NCBI GenBank assembly: GCA_023362775.1
Contig: JALMGJ010000005.1
Coordinates: forward strand, 62,191,463 to 62,255,462
Source of the DNA: Charina bottae
Taxonomy: Eukaryota; Chordata; Lepidosauria; Squamata; Charinaidae
Length of the DNA stretch: 64,000 bases
Direction of reading: 5' to 3'
This document shows, piece by piece, positions 35,196 through 45,992 of the stretch (its first letter is position 1; each line of letters starts with the position of its first letter). Below the pieces are notes generated by a model. The model made no database searches, was not told where the DNA came from, and saw only the letters and a program-made list of their open reading frames with translations. A program made the translations under genes and the position numbers.

Positions 35196-35272
35196 CTCGA
35201 GCACTTAAAAATGTGCACAAGCATACCAAAATGGCTCTCGGCTCAAAAAGTTTGCCGACCCTTGGTCTAAAC

Positions 35273-36278
35273 AGATGACACGGTCTCTCAGAAACTTCTG
35301 CATCATCTCAAGGCAAGGAATGGGGGAGCTGCCCAAGGGAACATTGATGTCTCTGCAAAGGCACAGTGCATCTGCTGCTGACATTGTGAGGCTGGCAAGA
35401 CCAGAAACAAAGAGCCTGAGACCAGACAGAACAATCATCAAAGCATAAGGCAAGCAGCAAGAAGTCTGTTGCCACACATGGTTGAGAGAAAAAGGTGTAC
35501 ACTTTAAACCACGGGGCTGAAATAAATAGAGGACTGGATTCCAGGGTAGCTGACTTTTGTAATGGGGACTGCATATGCAGTAAAAGCAACATATTTATCA
35601 GAGCTTTGTCTTTGATTCTTGTTAGCCCTTGACTGCTGGCTGAGTTTCTAGAAAGAGATTGACTGCTCTGCCCTGGGTGAAGTTCTAACAGACATTATGA
35701 TTTCATTCCCATATGGGAAGAGTCCAAGAGCTAGAAGAGCACCTGACCATCAAGAGCCACCCTTGGAGAATGGGCACAAATCTGGAGAAATTCAGACAGA
35801 AAGCATTATGATGGAATATCACCAGAGAAGAACTGAATAGGTCAACAGTGAAAGCTGCGCAGAATCCAATAGGTTAGGGTCAAAACCTGGCAGAATCTTG
35901 TTTTCACAGAGAATGACACAATTTTCTAGGCTGACTTTTTAAAAATGGCTAAGCTACAACCCTTTCATTTCAGGAAGATATATAAGGAAAAGGAAAGGTT
36001 GAGCAAGATTTTTAGCTTTATGAATTTATATATTTGTTTTTCTTTTCAAAGTTCCTAGTTCTTAAGACTGCCAAAAATATGTGAAATGTGAAGCAATGCC
36101 TAGTAAAAGCCAAATACACAAGAAGGAAAAATAATTCCAAGACTAAGAAAACCAGGCTTTAGTACTTTATATGTACTACAGATGTAGAATGAATCACTTA
36201 AAATAATTGTAATGATTAATAATATCAATGTGCAGTATGCGTGCAGGTTGCAGAATTTGACACAAAATTCCCATCATG
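35273..36278. other. unannotated stretch
   Basis: Single-copy-looking sequence with no recognised feature. Confidence 0.4.
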
Positions 36279-36291
36279 TATGTGTATGCAT

Positions 36292-36615
36292 AAGGGGCGT
36301 GGTGGCTCAGCAGGTAAGATGCCAGGCTTGTCAATCACAAGTTCGGAGGTTTGAATCCCTAGCCCTGCATGCGGAGTGAGCTCCCGCACTAGCTCCAGCT
36401 CTTGCCAACCTAGCAATTCGAAAGCATGCAAATGCAAGTAGATTAATAGGTACCACTTTGGTGGGTAGGTAACAGCGTTCCACGCGCGTCATGCGGTCAC
36501 ATGACCGTGGAAGCGTCTTCAGACAATGCTGGCTCTTCGGCTAACAAACGGAGATGAGCACCGGCCCCTAGAGTCGGACACGACTGCACAAATGTGCAGG
36601 GGGAACCTTTACCTT
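36292..36615 (+). mobile_element. tRNA-headed SINE (Sauria type), complete, 13-bp TSD
   Basis: The head 'ggggcgtggtggctcagcag' has an A-box-like TGGCTCAGC, and 'ggtttgaatccc' is a B-box-like segment (RNA polymerase III internal promoter). The body is followed by the Bov-B-like tail 'gagtcggacacgactgcac ... gggggaacctttacc'. An exact TSD TATGTGTATGCAT flanks it (36279-36291 and 36616-36628). It is presumably mobilised by a Bov-B type LINE, which is not present in the window. Confidence 0.9.
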
Positions 36616-36628
36616 TATGTGTATGCAT

Positions 36629-37470
36629 GTAATTTATTAATTTTTAAATACTGAATTCTAATGAGGAGAAAAATGTGGATCATTGTGAATTTGTAAAGGA
36701 TACACACATCCTTCAGTAGAGACAATGTTTCCATCAAAGAGTAGAAAAGCCAACACAGTGGAGAGAGACTTCCCAGGTTTAGGTAGTCTGGTTTAAAATC
36801 AATTAAATGTTAATGGGTAAGCAAGCGGAGGGAAAACTATTTGGATGCTGTAAGCTGGAAAAGAAAGCACTCTACCACTTCACAGAGAGCCTTCAAATCA
36901 AACCACTCCATCAAAACGTTATTTAGCTCTATGACATATAAACATGCACATCGTGAAATATGCTGCAGTAGGTTATACAACACTCCTTAATTTTTCTTTG
37001 TTTTGTTTTCCAATCCTATGTTTTACTCTGGAAACTTAATACTGAAGTACAGTATTAGTATCAATGGTGAGTGAGAAACCAAAACCAATGTTAATATATT
37101 GGGTTATATTTCTGAATGGGAGGGTCTCTTGATGAGTAGTGTTCCCTAAAGTTCATGCCTGAGAAGACTTCAAGGTACAAACACTCACAACCTGTTAAAA
37201 ATCTTTGACTAAATATAAACAATTAAGCAATTTGCAATCTCCCAGAAGTCTAGCAAGTGATTGGCCATATAGAGCTATATAAGGAGAAAAGTGCCTGTCT
37301 ACTGCTTCATGATTATGCTCATAAGCTGTTTGTACAAAAGAGGATAATCATTTCCTTTTAGTCTTCTTATAGTGCTCCATAATAAATGAGAGAAAAAAAT
37401 AAATCAAGTCACCATGTATTGTCAGAAAAGATAATGTACCTGAAATAGTTATCATTTATTAATTTATTTT
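36629..37470. other. unannotated stretch
   Basis: AT-rich. Nothing recognised. Confidence 0.4.
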
Positions 37471-37476
37471 TCTCCT

Positions 37477-37918
37477 TGTCAAGAACACGTTGAGTCAAGT
37501 CAAAATAGAAACAAAAGTTTTTTTATTGAAGCATTTGCAGAGGCTGGTGGACTCAACAGTGCCAAACAAAGCGCACCAGGGAAGAGCCACACCAAGCAAC
37601 AATTAGAGCTCATCTTTTATAGCCCTTTTCCCGGATGCTTTGCCCTCCTCCTTTTACCCATAGGCTGGAGTAGTCTAGGGCTCACAACCTATCCGAAGCG
37701 CCTATTCAGCATATAATTAAGCCCGTCCTTGTTTGTTTCTCCCACTCCCCACTTTTTACCTCCCCCTGCCCCTTATTTATTTCTTTCCTTGTGAGGAAGG
37801 TGCCCTACTTTAAGGAATGCTCATTAGTTTAATCTTTGACTGCAAAGCTTCCTATAGCATGTGGGTTACATTCAGCTTGCTAAAAATATATTCTCATTTC
37901 CTGCAGGTAGTTATGTCA
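37477..37918 (-). mobile_element. probable solo LTR
   Basis: On the minus strand this reads TGACATAAC ... GTTCTTGACA (TG...CA). It has a TATA box TATAAAAG (37622-37615) and an AATAAAA polyadenylation signal (about 37527-37521) roughly 90 bases downstream. That is correct order and spacing for a retroviral-type LTR. I found no clean 4-6 bp TSD, so the ends are approximate. Confidence 0.5.
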
Positions 37919-39102
37919 GAAATTTTGTTAACTAATACAGGAAAGGTCCAGCGTAGGTTTATGGGTTAAGTTTATTAATTCTTTGTTAATAATAACTAAT
38001 TTCATATTTCTCTCATCCTCAAAGCTCTTGAATTTAACACCAGCCATTTAAGTGTCTAATAAATGTTTTCTTTCTAATTTGTTCACAGCAGCTTATCAAA
38101 AATATATACCTCAAATAAAGGCAAAAATGAATGCTAGAAGCCCTGGATATATTTAGGTTTAAAAGGATTACTTTTTCTTATGAAAAGGGACAAATCTTTT
38201 TATAGATGAACTATACTTAGAAATCACAGAATCCAGAAAATCATTTTTGTAAGTTATAACAGAAAAATTCCTTTTCAATAAAGGAAAATGTATGATAATG
38301 ATTATAATGAGATAATGAGATATGCCTCAACAAGTTCTTGCTTTAGCTCTCCCATCTTCCCTTTCCCCCTTTTCTCCCTTCTGATACTTTATTCCCAGAA
38401 TGTATTCCCCTGGAAATTGCTAGAAGCTAGATAAAAAAGAGTCAAATGCTTTGATATATTAATATATCTGGTATTTTTTTTAAAAAAAAGAAAGCTCTAG
38501 AATCCACTGGAAGAATAGCAGTTCTTCAAAAACAAGCATTGTTCTCAGGGCCTTTGATACATAGCAGCCCACATTTGAGGCCTTCCTGTAAAGATATAAT
38601 TTCTATTCTTTTTTATACCTTCAGAAAAGGGATTGTGATTAATAAAGTTATTTTTTTCCTTTATGTGAATCATGCAGTTCCTCTTCATGTACATAGTTGC
38701 CAGTGTAGATTAACTAGAAGTTATACATATAAAGGGCTGGTCTACTGTTCCAGATTTTATCCTTTGCTCCATAATACAATGCAATCCAAAAAAGAATGTT
38801 TTTATAATGATGGTGTGTCTGATACAATTATTAAAATTGGATTCATATGGTAACTAGGAGCAAATTAAAAGCTACCACAAGGAATACAAATATGTATGTG
38901 GAAGGAAGCTCACATGGAAAAGTCTGGAAAATAACAAACTCTTCCACCACTACTACCACCACCACCCCTAGTGTTTTTGGTTAGAAGCAAAACTTATTCA
39001 AGCCCTTGTTAGTGTTATGCTTGTTTCAGAGCTGGAAAAACAGAGCTTCAGAAACACTTTGGCAATTGAGAGATCAAATAAAGACACAAAAACCTTTTTC
39101 AG

Positions 39103-39146
<44 letters not shown>

Positions 39147-39376
39147 TAACTACAAATTTCTCTCCCACCCTACACACACAGAGAGAGATAGCCTCAACAT
39201 GATTCACAGAGGCAAAAAAAACAGGAACAAAAAAGCAAAAGAGGCAAGGTTTACAAAACAAAAGGCATGCTAATATATAACTTTTGCATATAGGTCAGGA
39301 TAATTAATCACCATGGTAACTGAACTCTGAACCCAGCCGATACTTAAGACAAACAAACAGAAGCTAGACTTCTTGT
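37919..39376. other. unannotated stretch with (AT)n tract
   Basis: AT-rich. It includes an (AT)~21 run at 39103-39144. Nothing else recognised. Confidence 0.45.
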
Positions 39377-39384
39377 CTCTAGCC

Positions 39385-41364
39385 CAGAGCTTTCCAAACT
39401 GTGTGTCGTGACATATTTTTGTGTCGCGGCAAGGGCCCCGGTATGTCGCAGGGGAACCCGGAAGAGGAGGCCATGCACCACGTGGAGCCCTGCCCATCCC
39501 TTGCCACACTGACAGGTCCCTGCTCTGAACCCAGCTCTTCAGCTCTCGCCGCAGAAGCCAGGTAAGTTAGCAGCCCAGTAGGGCTGCAACTGGGGGGGAG
39601 GGTGCGGGGACGTGACTAGGCTGCCGCGCTGGGAGGGGTGGGGGGTGCAGGGACCATGAAGTGCGGCGGTCGGAGACATGGCTTTTCCCTCCCAAGAATT
39701 GCCAGCGGCCTGGCAGCCGAGAAAGGGACAGGGAGGCGGCTCCGCTGCCCGCCTCGCAAGGCCCCTGCGCCGTCCACATCTCCGGCTCCCCCTTACCCTT
39801 GGCGGCGGCCCCAGCCAGGCAGAGGCAGGACTGGGAGGGCGGACAGGCGGCACTCTCCGCCTCCGTGGCCTGGCTCGCCGCTTCCTCCCGCCACCTACAA
39901 GCAGAAGATGGCGGCGGTCTGACGCGCGGCCCGTGAGAGCTGAGCTGGGGCCGAGTCGAGGGAGCCTGCCGGCGGCTCTGGCCCGGCGAGAGGGCTCCCG
40001 GCACTCCGGGGAGACCCAGCGCGGGCGGCGGGGACGCTCCAAGCCCAGCTGTTCAGCAATCGATCAAGGATCGATCAGGCCCGGGGGGCAGGGCTGGCCG
40101 AGGGGCTCGGGGGGAAGACGGGTCCCTGTTGCCTGAGACATCCTCACACATCCTCCCCCCCTCCCCCCACAATATGGCAGCAATAACAGGCAGGGCCCGT
40201 AAGAGAAGGAAAGCCCCAAGAAAGAGCGGGGATCCTGCACTTTCCACTCTCCAGAAGAGCACTTAGATCCATTTCTGCCAGAGCCTTCGCGGCACTTGGT
40301 GGTCGCTGTGGTTGTTATTGCTGCCATATTATGGGGGGAGGGGGGAGGATGTGTGAGGATGTCTCAGGCAACAGGGACCCGTCTTCCCTCTTCCCCTGAG
40401 CCCCTTGGCCAGCCCTGCCCCCGGGCCTGATCGATCCTTGATCGATGGCTGAACAGCTGGGCTTGGAGCGCCTGCTGGAAGGAGCGATGCCGAGTCCCCC
40501 ACCGCTCCATCCGGCCCCAGCAGCTCCAGGAAGGAAGGTTGGACGAGCCCACTGCAGGCAACCCCCTGCCCGCCCACCTGCCTCTCAGCCGCCCTCCCAC
40601 CTGCCGGCGCGGCGTCTTACCTTCTCCAACGAAGCGCAGTGGAAGCCGGGCAGGCCCCAGCGACGCGCTCCTCGTGCCGCGCTCCAGCCGGCGGCTCCTC
40701 TCCTTCTGCTTCTGCCCCATCCCTGCCGCCCACGCTGGGTCTCCCTGGAGCTCCAGGAGCCCTCTCGTTGGGCCGGAGCCACCAGCAGGCTCCCTCGGCG
40801 CAGCCCCAGCTCAGCTCTCGCGGGCCACACGTCAGACCGCCGACATCTTCCACTTGTAGGTGACGGGAGGAAGTGGCGAGCCAGGCCAGGCCATGGAGGC
40901 GGAGAGCGCCGCCTGTCCGCCAACCCAGTTCTGCCTCTGCCTAGCTGGGGCCGCCGCCAAGGGGAAGGGGGAGCCGGAGACATGGACGGCGCAGGGGCTT
41001 TCAAGTCGGGCAGCGGAGCCGCCTCCCCGTCCCTTTCTCGGCTGCCAGGCCGCTGGCACTTCTCGGCAAGGAAAAGCCATGTCTCCAGCCGCCGCGCTTC
41101 GCGGTCCCTGCACCCCCCCCAGCACAGCAGCCTAGTCGCATCCCCGCACCCTCCCCCCCAGTTGCAGCCCTACCAGGCTGCTAACTTACCTGGCTTCTGC
41201 GGTGAGAGCTGAAGAGCTGGGTTCAGAGCAGGGACCTGTCAGTGTGGCAAGGGATGGGCGGGGCTCCACGTGGTGCATGGCCTCCTCTTCTGCGTTCCCC
41301 TGCGACACACCTGGGCCCTTGCCACGACACATAAATGTGTCGTGACACAGTTTGGAAAGCTCTG
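39385..41364. repeat. imperfect palindrome with ~0.8-1 kb arms
   Basis: The left arm (39385 to about 40190) is inverted in the right arm (about 40305-41364). Matching landmarks are 'gagctgaagagctgggttc' (right) against its complement near 39530, and 'gcaatcgatcaaggatcgat' (left) against 40430. The right arm has about 200 extra bases (40480-40740). The centre is a ~110-base spacer. Confidence 0.85.
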
Positions 41365-41406
41365 ATCTACAATTACATACAATACAATACATACAGTACA
41401 AGACTG

Positions 41407-41775
41407 GGGGGCCGGGGGGCGGGATTTGGAGCCGGCAGCCAATCGCGTGGGGTGGGGTTTGGAGCCGGGAGCCAATCACGTGTGCTGGGGGCAGGGTTTG
41501 GAGCCGGGAGCCAATCACATAGGCCGGGGGGTGGGGTTTGGAGCCGGGAGCCAATCAAATGGGCCGGGGGCGGGGTTTGGAGCCGGGAGCCAATCACGTG
41601 GGCCGGGGGCGGGGTTTGGAGCCAGGAGCCAATCACGTGGGCCGGGGGTGGGGTTTGGAGCTGGGAGCCAATCAAATGGGCCGGGGGCGGGGTTTGGAGC
41701 TGGCAGCCAATCACGTGGGCCGGGGGCGGGGTTTGGAGCCGGCAGCCAATCACTTGGGCTGGGGGGCGGGGACTC
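41407..41775. repeat. 39-bp minisatellite with GC box, CCAAT and E-box
   Basis: Nine units of the form 'gggccgggggcggggtttgg' plus 'agccgggagccaatcacgt'. Each unit carries CCAATC. Most carry GGGGCGGGG or a one-base variant. Four units (about 41478, 41595, 41634 and 41713) contain CACGTG directly after CCAAT. Confidence 0.9.
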
Positions 41776-42120
41776 CTCATTAGTGTGTCACAAAATTATT
41801 CTTGGCTAAAAGGCGTGTCACCAACATGAAAAGTTTGGAAAGCCCTACTCTAGCCAGCAGAATATCATGTAATCCAAATTCTTTTAAATCATAAAACAAC
41901 AATAGCCCTTCCCTCTCAGGTTGATTCACAGTTGTTCTAGAAGTGACAGAAATCTCAGTACTTTCTCAACTCCCTGGCACCTGGCCAACTGATAAAGATT
42001 TCAGAGTGAGGCAAGCAAAGGAGATGGGAGTTCAATGTATAGTCGAAGGCTTTCACGGCCGGAATCCGATGGTTGTTGTGGGTTTTCCGGGCTGTGTGGC
42101 CGTGTTCTGGCAGTTTTGGT

Positions 42121-42163
42121 TCCTAACGTTTCACCAGTCGCTGTGGCTGGCATCTTCAGAGGA
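42121..42163 (-). ncRNA. hammerhead ribozyme-like motif, PLE family A
   Basis: The minus strand has UCCU, CUGAAGA, U, stem II GCCAG/CUGGU with a 9-nt loop, GAAAC, GUU and AGGA. The core is intact. The cleavage triplet GUU is permitted by the NUH rule. Differences from 16095-16137 keep the pairing. Confidence 0.75.
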
Positions 42164-42332
42164 CAGGAACACAGCTAGAAGATTCTGTCTGTGCCCAAGT
42201 GGAGGGTGTGTGTTGCTGCTGGTGTTTATAACTGCTGAGAGGGTGTGTGTCTTCTGTGGGTCATTTACAAGAGATTAGGAGAGGGTTTATTGTGGTGATT
42301 AGGGGGTGTGGTGCTAATCCCACACACGACAG

Positions 42333-42372
42333 CTGAAGATGCCAGCCACAGTGACTGGCGAAACGTTAGGAA
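42333..42372 (+). ncRNA. hammerhead-like motif, truncated at stem I
   Basis: CUGAAGA, stem II GCCAG/CUGGC, GAAAC and GUU are all present. The 5' strand of stem I (UCCU) is replaced by unrelated CACAG, so self-cleavage is unlikely. Confidence 0.65.
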
Positions 42373-42424
42373 CCAAAACTGCCACACAGCCCGGAAAACC
42401 CACAACAACCATGAGATGGGAGTT

Positions 42425-43126
42425 GTTGCTGAAAACAGGGTATGTGTGTGTTTGTGTTTGTGTTTGTATGGAAACTACAGATTTATCAGAAGGGAGAAAG
42501 AAGACTCAAGTTGAAGATGGAAGATGGCATGGGATGGGGCAGTGAAGAAGAGGAGTAGCTGAAATGTCAGGGCAATGAGAAGAAGACAGGCAGAGGCAGC
42601 TGCAAGTGGGCTGGAGGAAAAGAAAAAAGTCTTGCAACAAAACAAAGTCAGGAGTAAAGAAGCAACAGTCTGTCAGAGAATTGAAATCTGAGTCTTCCAG
42701 CAAACAGCCAGAACAGGAATATCCAAGAGAGGGCAAAACAGAGCAGTGGCGAAGAGCTGATCACCAGGTTGGCCAGTGTAGTAGCTTCACTGAGCGGCAG
42801 CTGTGTCTCCTGTCTGCCTCAAACAGAAGTTGGAATAAGCAAGAACCATTTGGAATTCAAAGCACAAAACTGCTCAATAGGAATAAGCCTGGAGATTGGG
42901 AAGTAGAATAAGTTATTTGTAACATAGGAAATACAGTAGGTTTAGGATTTTTTCATAGTAAAACTAAAGCTTTACTTCTGTAACTATTGAGTGATAAATA
43001 AACCGCCTGAGGGTGAAACACGTTCCTACTTATCAGCCTGCTATTGTCTGTACCATCCAAAAATGAACCTATGACTCATTTATTCTTGGTCTCTGTCTCT
43101 GTCTCTGTCTCTTACACTCTTACACA

Positions 43127-43191
<65 letters not shown>

Positions 43192-44570
43192 TTAAAGCAA
43201 ATTATATTAAGCAAATTAGGGTATAATCCAGACTTGAGTTATTTAGCGGAAATACTGCTACATGTCACTGCCACGCAAAATGTCAGGGGAATCCTGAGCT
43301 ATGCTGGCAAAATAAAGAGATGGCTTATTAAAAAGGATAATGCCATCTGAAGACATTCTATTGTCTAAAACAAACGCAACGTGGCTCTCACCATCTGTTA
43401 TTGCCTCCAGTTCAAAAATTTGCTGTAACTCAGAATACATGCTTTGTATGCAGTAGGTCCTAAGATAAATCCCCAACGTATCTACAGTATGTTGGGCTAG
43501 AGAAAACTTTGTCTGAAAACTTGGAGAGCTGAAGCCAGTTTTGTTGACTCTATAGGGTTAGATGAACATCGTGTGACTCTAGATTTTGCAGTTTCCTATG
43601 TCAGTCTTGCAGTACTATTTAGATACAAAATATTCATTTATTCTTCTCCCCAGTCTTTATGCCAACAGAAGCAGGTTCCTTTACCTTGCTGCAGAAATGT
43701 ATTACAAAAGGAGTGGCAAAGTGTGAAGGCAAAAAGGATAATCATATAATTTAGTGCAAATTACACTTTTATTTCAGTGGTACCACCACTACATAAGTGT
43801 TAAATTAGGGTATTTATTTCCATTTATCATATGTGTGGTACAACAAATAGGACAAAAATATAGCACAAGGTATTTAAATGCCTGATTCTCATTTCCTTCC
43901 ATTTGACAGTTTCTGTCCTTAGTATTATTAATGAGGCCCTGTGATTTAGTTCAGTAACCTCCATGAACCATTTACATTTATTTATATTTATATACCATGT
44001 TTCAGAGTCACAAACTATTTTGTATCTTTACCTGTTAAGATATTACATAATATCTTTATGCTGATTGCATGAGAAAGTCTTTTTTTTTAAGAAACAAGGA
44101 TGAGCTCTGTCTATTCCGGCCATTCAGCATTGGCTCAATTTACTAGACAGTTTCTGTATCACTGCTGTGCCATGCCAAAACATAGTGGTTAGTCATAAGT
44201 AGGGAAAAGCAAAAAAACAGTAATGGATATTGATTAGAATCAGAGTAAACTGTGAGTGGGCCACCCTGTTTTCTTTTCTTTCCTCTTTTTCAATCTTGAA
44301 GTCTATGAGAAAAGAAACACAGATCATTCTTATAAAAAATCTGGACTGACTATAGAAAGCTATAGACTATAGGAAATTAGGCCAAAATGTAATCCTGTGT
44401 GACTGTAGGACTGCTTTAGAGACTATGGTGCTTAACACTGGATAACACTGGATCTCTTAGATGTGTAGAGACAAAGGGGAAAGGGGAAAAAATGAAGGAA
44501 ATGGGCAGGCCTATGCTAAATGTTGAATGAAGTTTGGGTTTCAAATGCTGTTGGCCATGTGTTCCTTACC
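42425..44570. other. unannotated stretch with compound microsatellite
   Basis: Contains (CTCTGT)n, (AC)n and (AG)n in succession (43090-43190). The rest is AT-rich with no recognised feature. Confidence 0.45.
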
Positions 44571-44576
44571 AGGTAA

Positions 44577-44909
44577 AAGGTAAAGGTTCCCCCCGCACAT
44601 TTGTGCAGTCGTGTCCGACTCTAGGGGCCAGTGCTCATCTCCGTTTGATAGCCGAAGAGCCAGCATTGTCCGAAGACGCTTCCGCGGTCATGTGGCCAGC
44701 ATGATACACGTGGAACGCTGTTACCTTCCCACCGAAGTGGTGCCTATTCATCTACTTGCATTTGCATGCTTTCGAATTGCTAGGTTGGCAAGAGCTGGGG
44801 CGAGTGTGGGAGCTCACTCCGTCACGCAGGGCTAGGGTCTTGAACCTCTGAACTTGCGACCTTCTGATCGACAAGACTGGCATCTTACCCGCTGAGCCAT
44901 CGCGCCCCC
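44577..44909 (-). mobile_element. tRNA-headed SINE, complete
   Basis: The plus strand starts with the reversed tail (aaaggtaaaggttccccccgc) and ends with the reversed head (cttacccgctgagccatcgc). Both the Bov-B-like tail and the tRNA-like head are present. The ends of a TSD could not be fixed. Confidence 0.85.
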
Positions 44910-45990
44910 AATCATCAAGGAAAGCCATCGTGTTCCTTGCCAGTAGCAAGCTACAAAAACACAGCAAGATCTCTGTAGCCTTTGCCTCTGGATAAATTAT
45001 CAAAGTAGCATGTTGCCTTTATAAATAAAGACAGCATTTTGAAAATCACTCTCTCACCTCTTCAGCTTCTGAACTTTTGATCTTTAACTTTTCATATGCA
45101 TTGGAGGGGGAAAAAATCACTTTTATTTATGGGTACCCAAAGTGGTCTTTAGATCTGAAGCCACTGAAAAGCTGAGTGATCAAGCAGCCATTGCAGCACA
45201 ATCATGAAGTTTCAATCAACACTTTCAAATAGCTTGAGCTGATTTCAAGCTGTCTTTTTCTGTGGCTGATGCAAAAGCAGTAGCCAGTATATGCCTATCT
45301 CACACTGTGCAAAAACATTTTAGAGGGAGATTTCCTCATCTTTAAAAAATTGGATTAACCTCAGACTCGGAAAAGTATTTGGCAGTTGGAAAGTTTTGTG
45401 TTATAGCCTATGTAGCTTATCACCTTCTGACATTCTGTTCTGTGGAGTGCAACTTACAGGTTAGGTAACATTTTTGATGGAGAAAAGAAGCCAGTTTTAT
45501 TCGGTGTGCCAGGCTACTCTCATTTTCAGTTCGACTGTAGACCTATTTCTCAGCATTCTTACATTATATTCCTAGAATACTGAAAGAACGGCAGGGCAAA
45601 TCTCTTGTTGGCATTCGGTGCCTTGGCTGTTTGACCTCTGAAACTGCTAACCAGTAGGGTGGAGAGGAAAAAACAGGGAAGAAAGTAAGAGAGAGATCAC
45701 AAAGGCTCAGCTGTTGCCACAAATGTTGCTAGGTACGGAATAGTTTCCTTTGGAGTTCAGATAGCTGGAAGGCCTGTTGTAAATTAAAAACTAAGAAATA
45801 GGTCAATTGGGCTGAGTGATAGGATTCTGTGCTGAGATTTAGAAAAACAAACAGCAGTTTAGAGGATAATGCATGCTTGTGATTACCACTCCTGTAGCTA
45901 GTTAATTTGAATTTCAAGCCATTTTCCTTTCATAACAGTGTGTTATTCTGAAACACACACATGGTTTATACAAGTTACTGGTAGTTTACA
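44910..45990. other. unannotated stretch
   Basis: Nothing recognised. Confidence 0.4.
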
Positions 45991-45992
45991 GA

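Larger units (their letters stand above)
32236..35264. mobile_element. hAT-like transposon with CAAGGGTCGG ends, hosting a second hAT
   Basis: The left end CAAGGGTCGGAAATGGCGG is inverted at the right end (TTTGCCGACCCTTG). An exact 8-bp TSD GTCTAAAC lies at 32228-32235 and 35265-35272. About 1.2 kb is its own sequence, and the rest is the nested element at 32479-34277. The right part holds inverted/direct GC-rich repeats (34640-34930) and a promoter-like minisatellite (35003-35195). No transposase is visible. Confidence 0.85.
39385..41847. mobile_element. large hAT-like element, CAGAGCTTTCC ends, 8-bp TSD
   Basis: Begins CAGAGCTTTCCAAACTGTGTGTC and ends AAAAGTTTGGAAAGCCCTA. An exact TSD CTCTAGCC lies at 39377-39384 and 41848-41855. 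Inside are a ~2-kb palindrome (39385-41364, whose right end repeats the terminal sequence inverted) and a 39-bp minisatellite (41407-41775). It is CpG-dense, unlike its surroundings. Reading frames up to 255 codons (40445-41212) have counterparts in other frames and on both strands and are taken as by-products of base composition. No transposase was recognised. Confidence 0.85.
42033..42412. mobile_element. PLE family A foldback unit with 12-bp TSD
   Basis: An exact TSD GAGATGGGAGTT lies at 42021-42032 and 42413-42424. The left arm (42035-42170) contains the 'ctttcacggccggaatcc' terminus and a minus-strand hammerhead-like motif. The right end (42333-42410) is the inverted partner, truncated at its stem I. 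Confidence 0.85.

Noticed and set aside
34355..35278. 307-codon frame
   Set aside because: Runs through inverted GC-rich repeats and the CCAAT/GC-box minisatellite. Equally long frames exist antisense.
36292..36370. tRNA gene
   Set aside because: A- and B-box-like motifs are those of the SINE head. The full element with Bov-B-like tail and TSD shows it is a SINE copy.
39017..39261. Membrane-protein-like frames (IYIYIY...)
   Set aside because: Translation of an (AT)n microsatellite.
40445..41212. 255-codon Pro/Arg-rich frame
   Set aside because: Lies in one arm of the palindrome, is broken in the other arm and has antisense equivalents. A composition effect.
41335..41829. 164-codon frame rich in AGGGVWSREPI repeats
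   Set aside because: Translation of the 39-bp minisatellite (39 is divisible by 3), not a protein gene.
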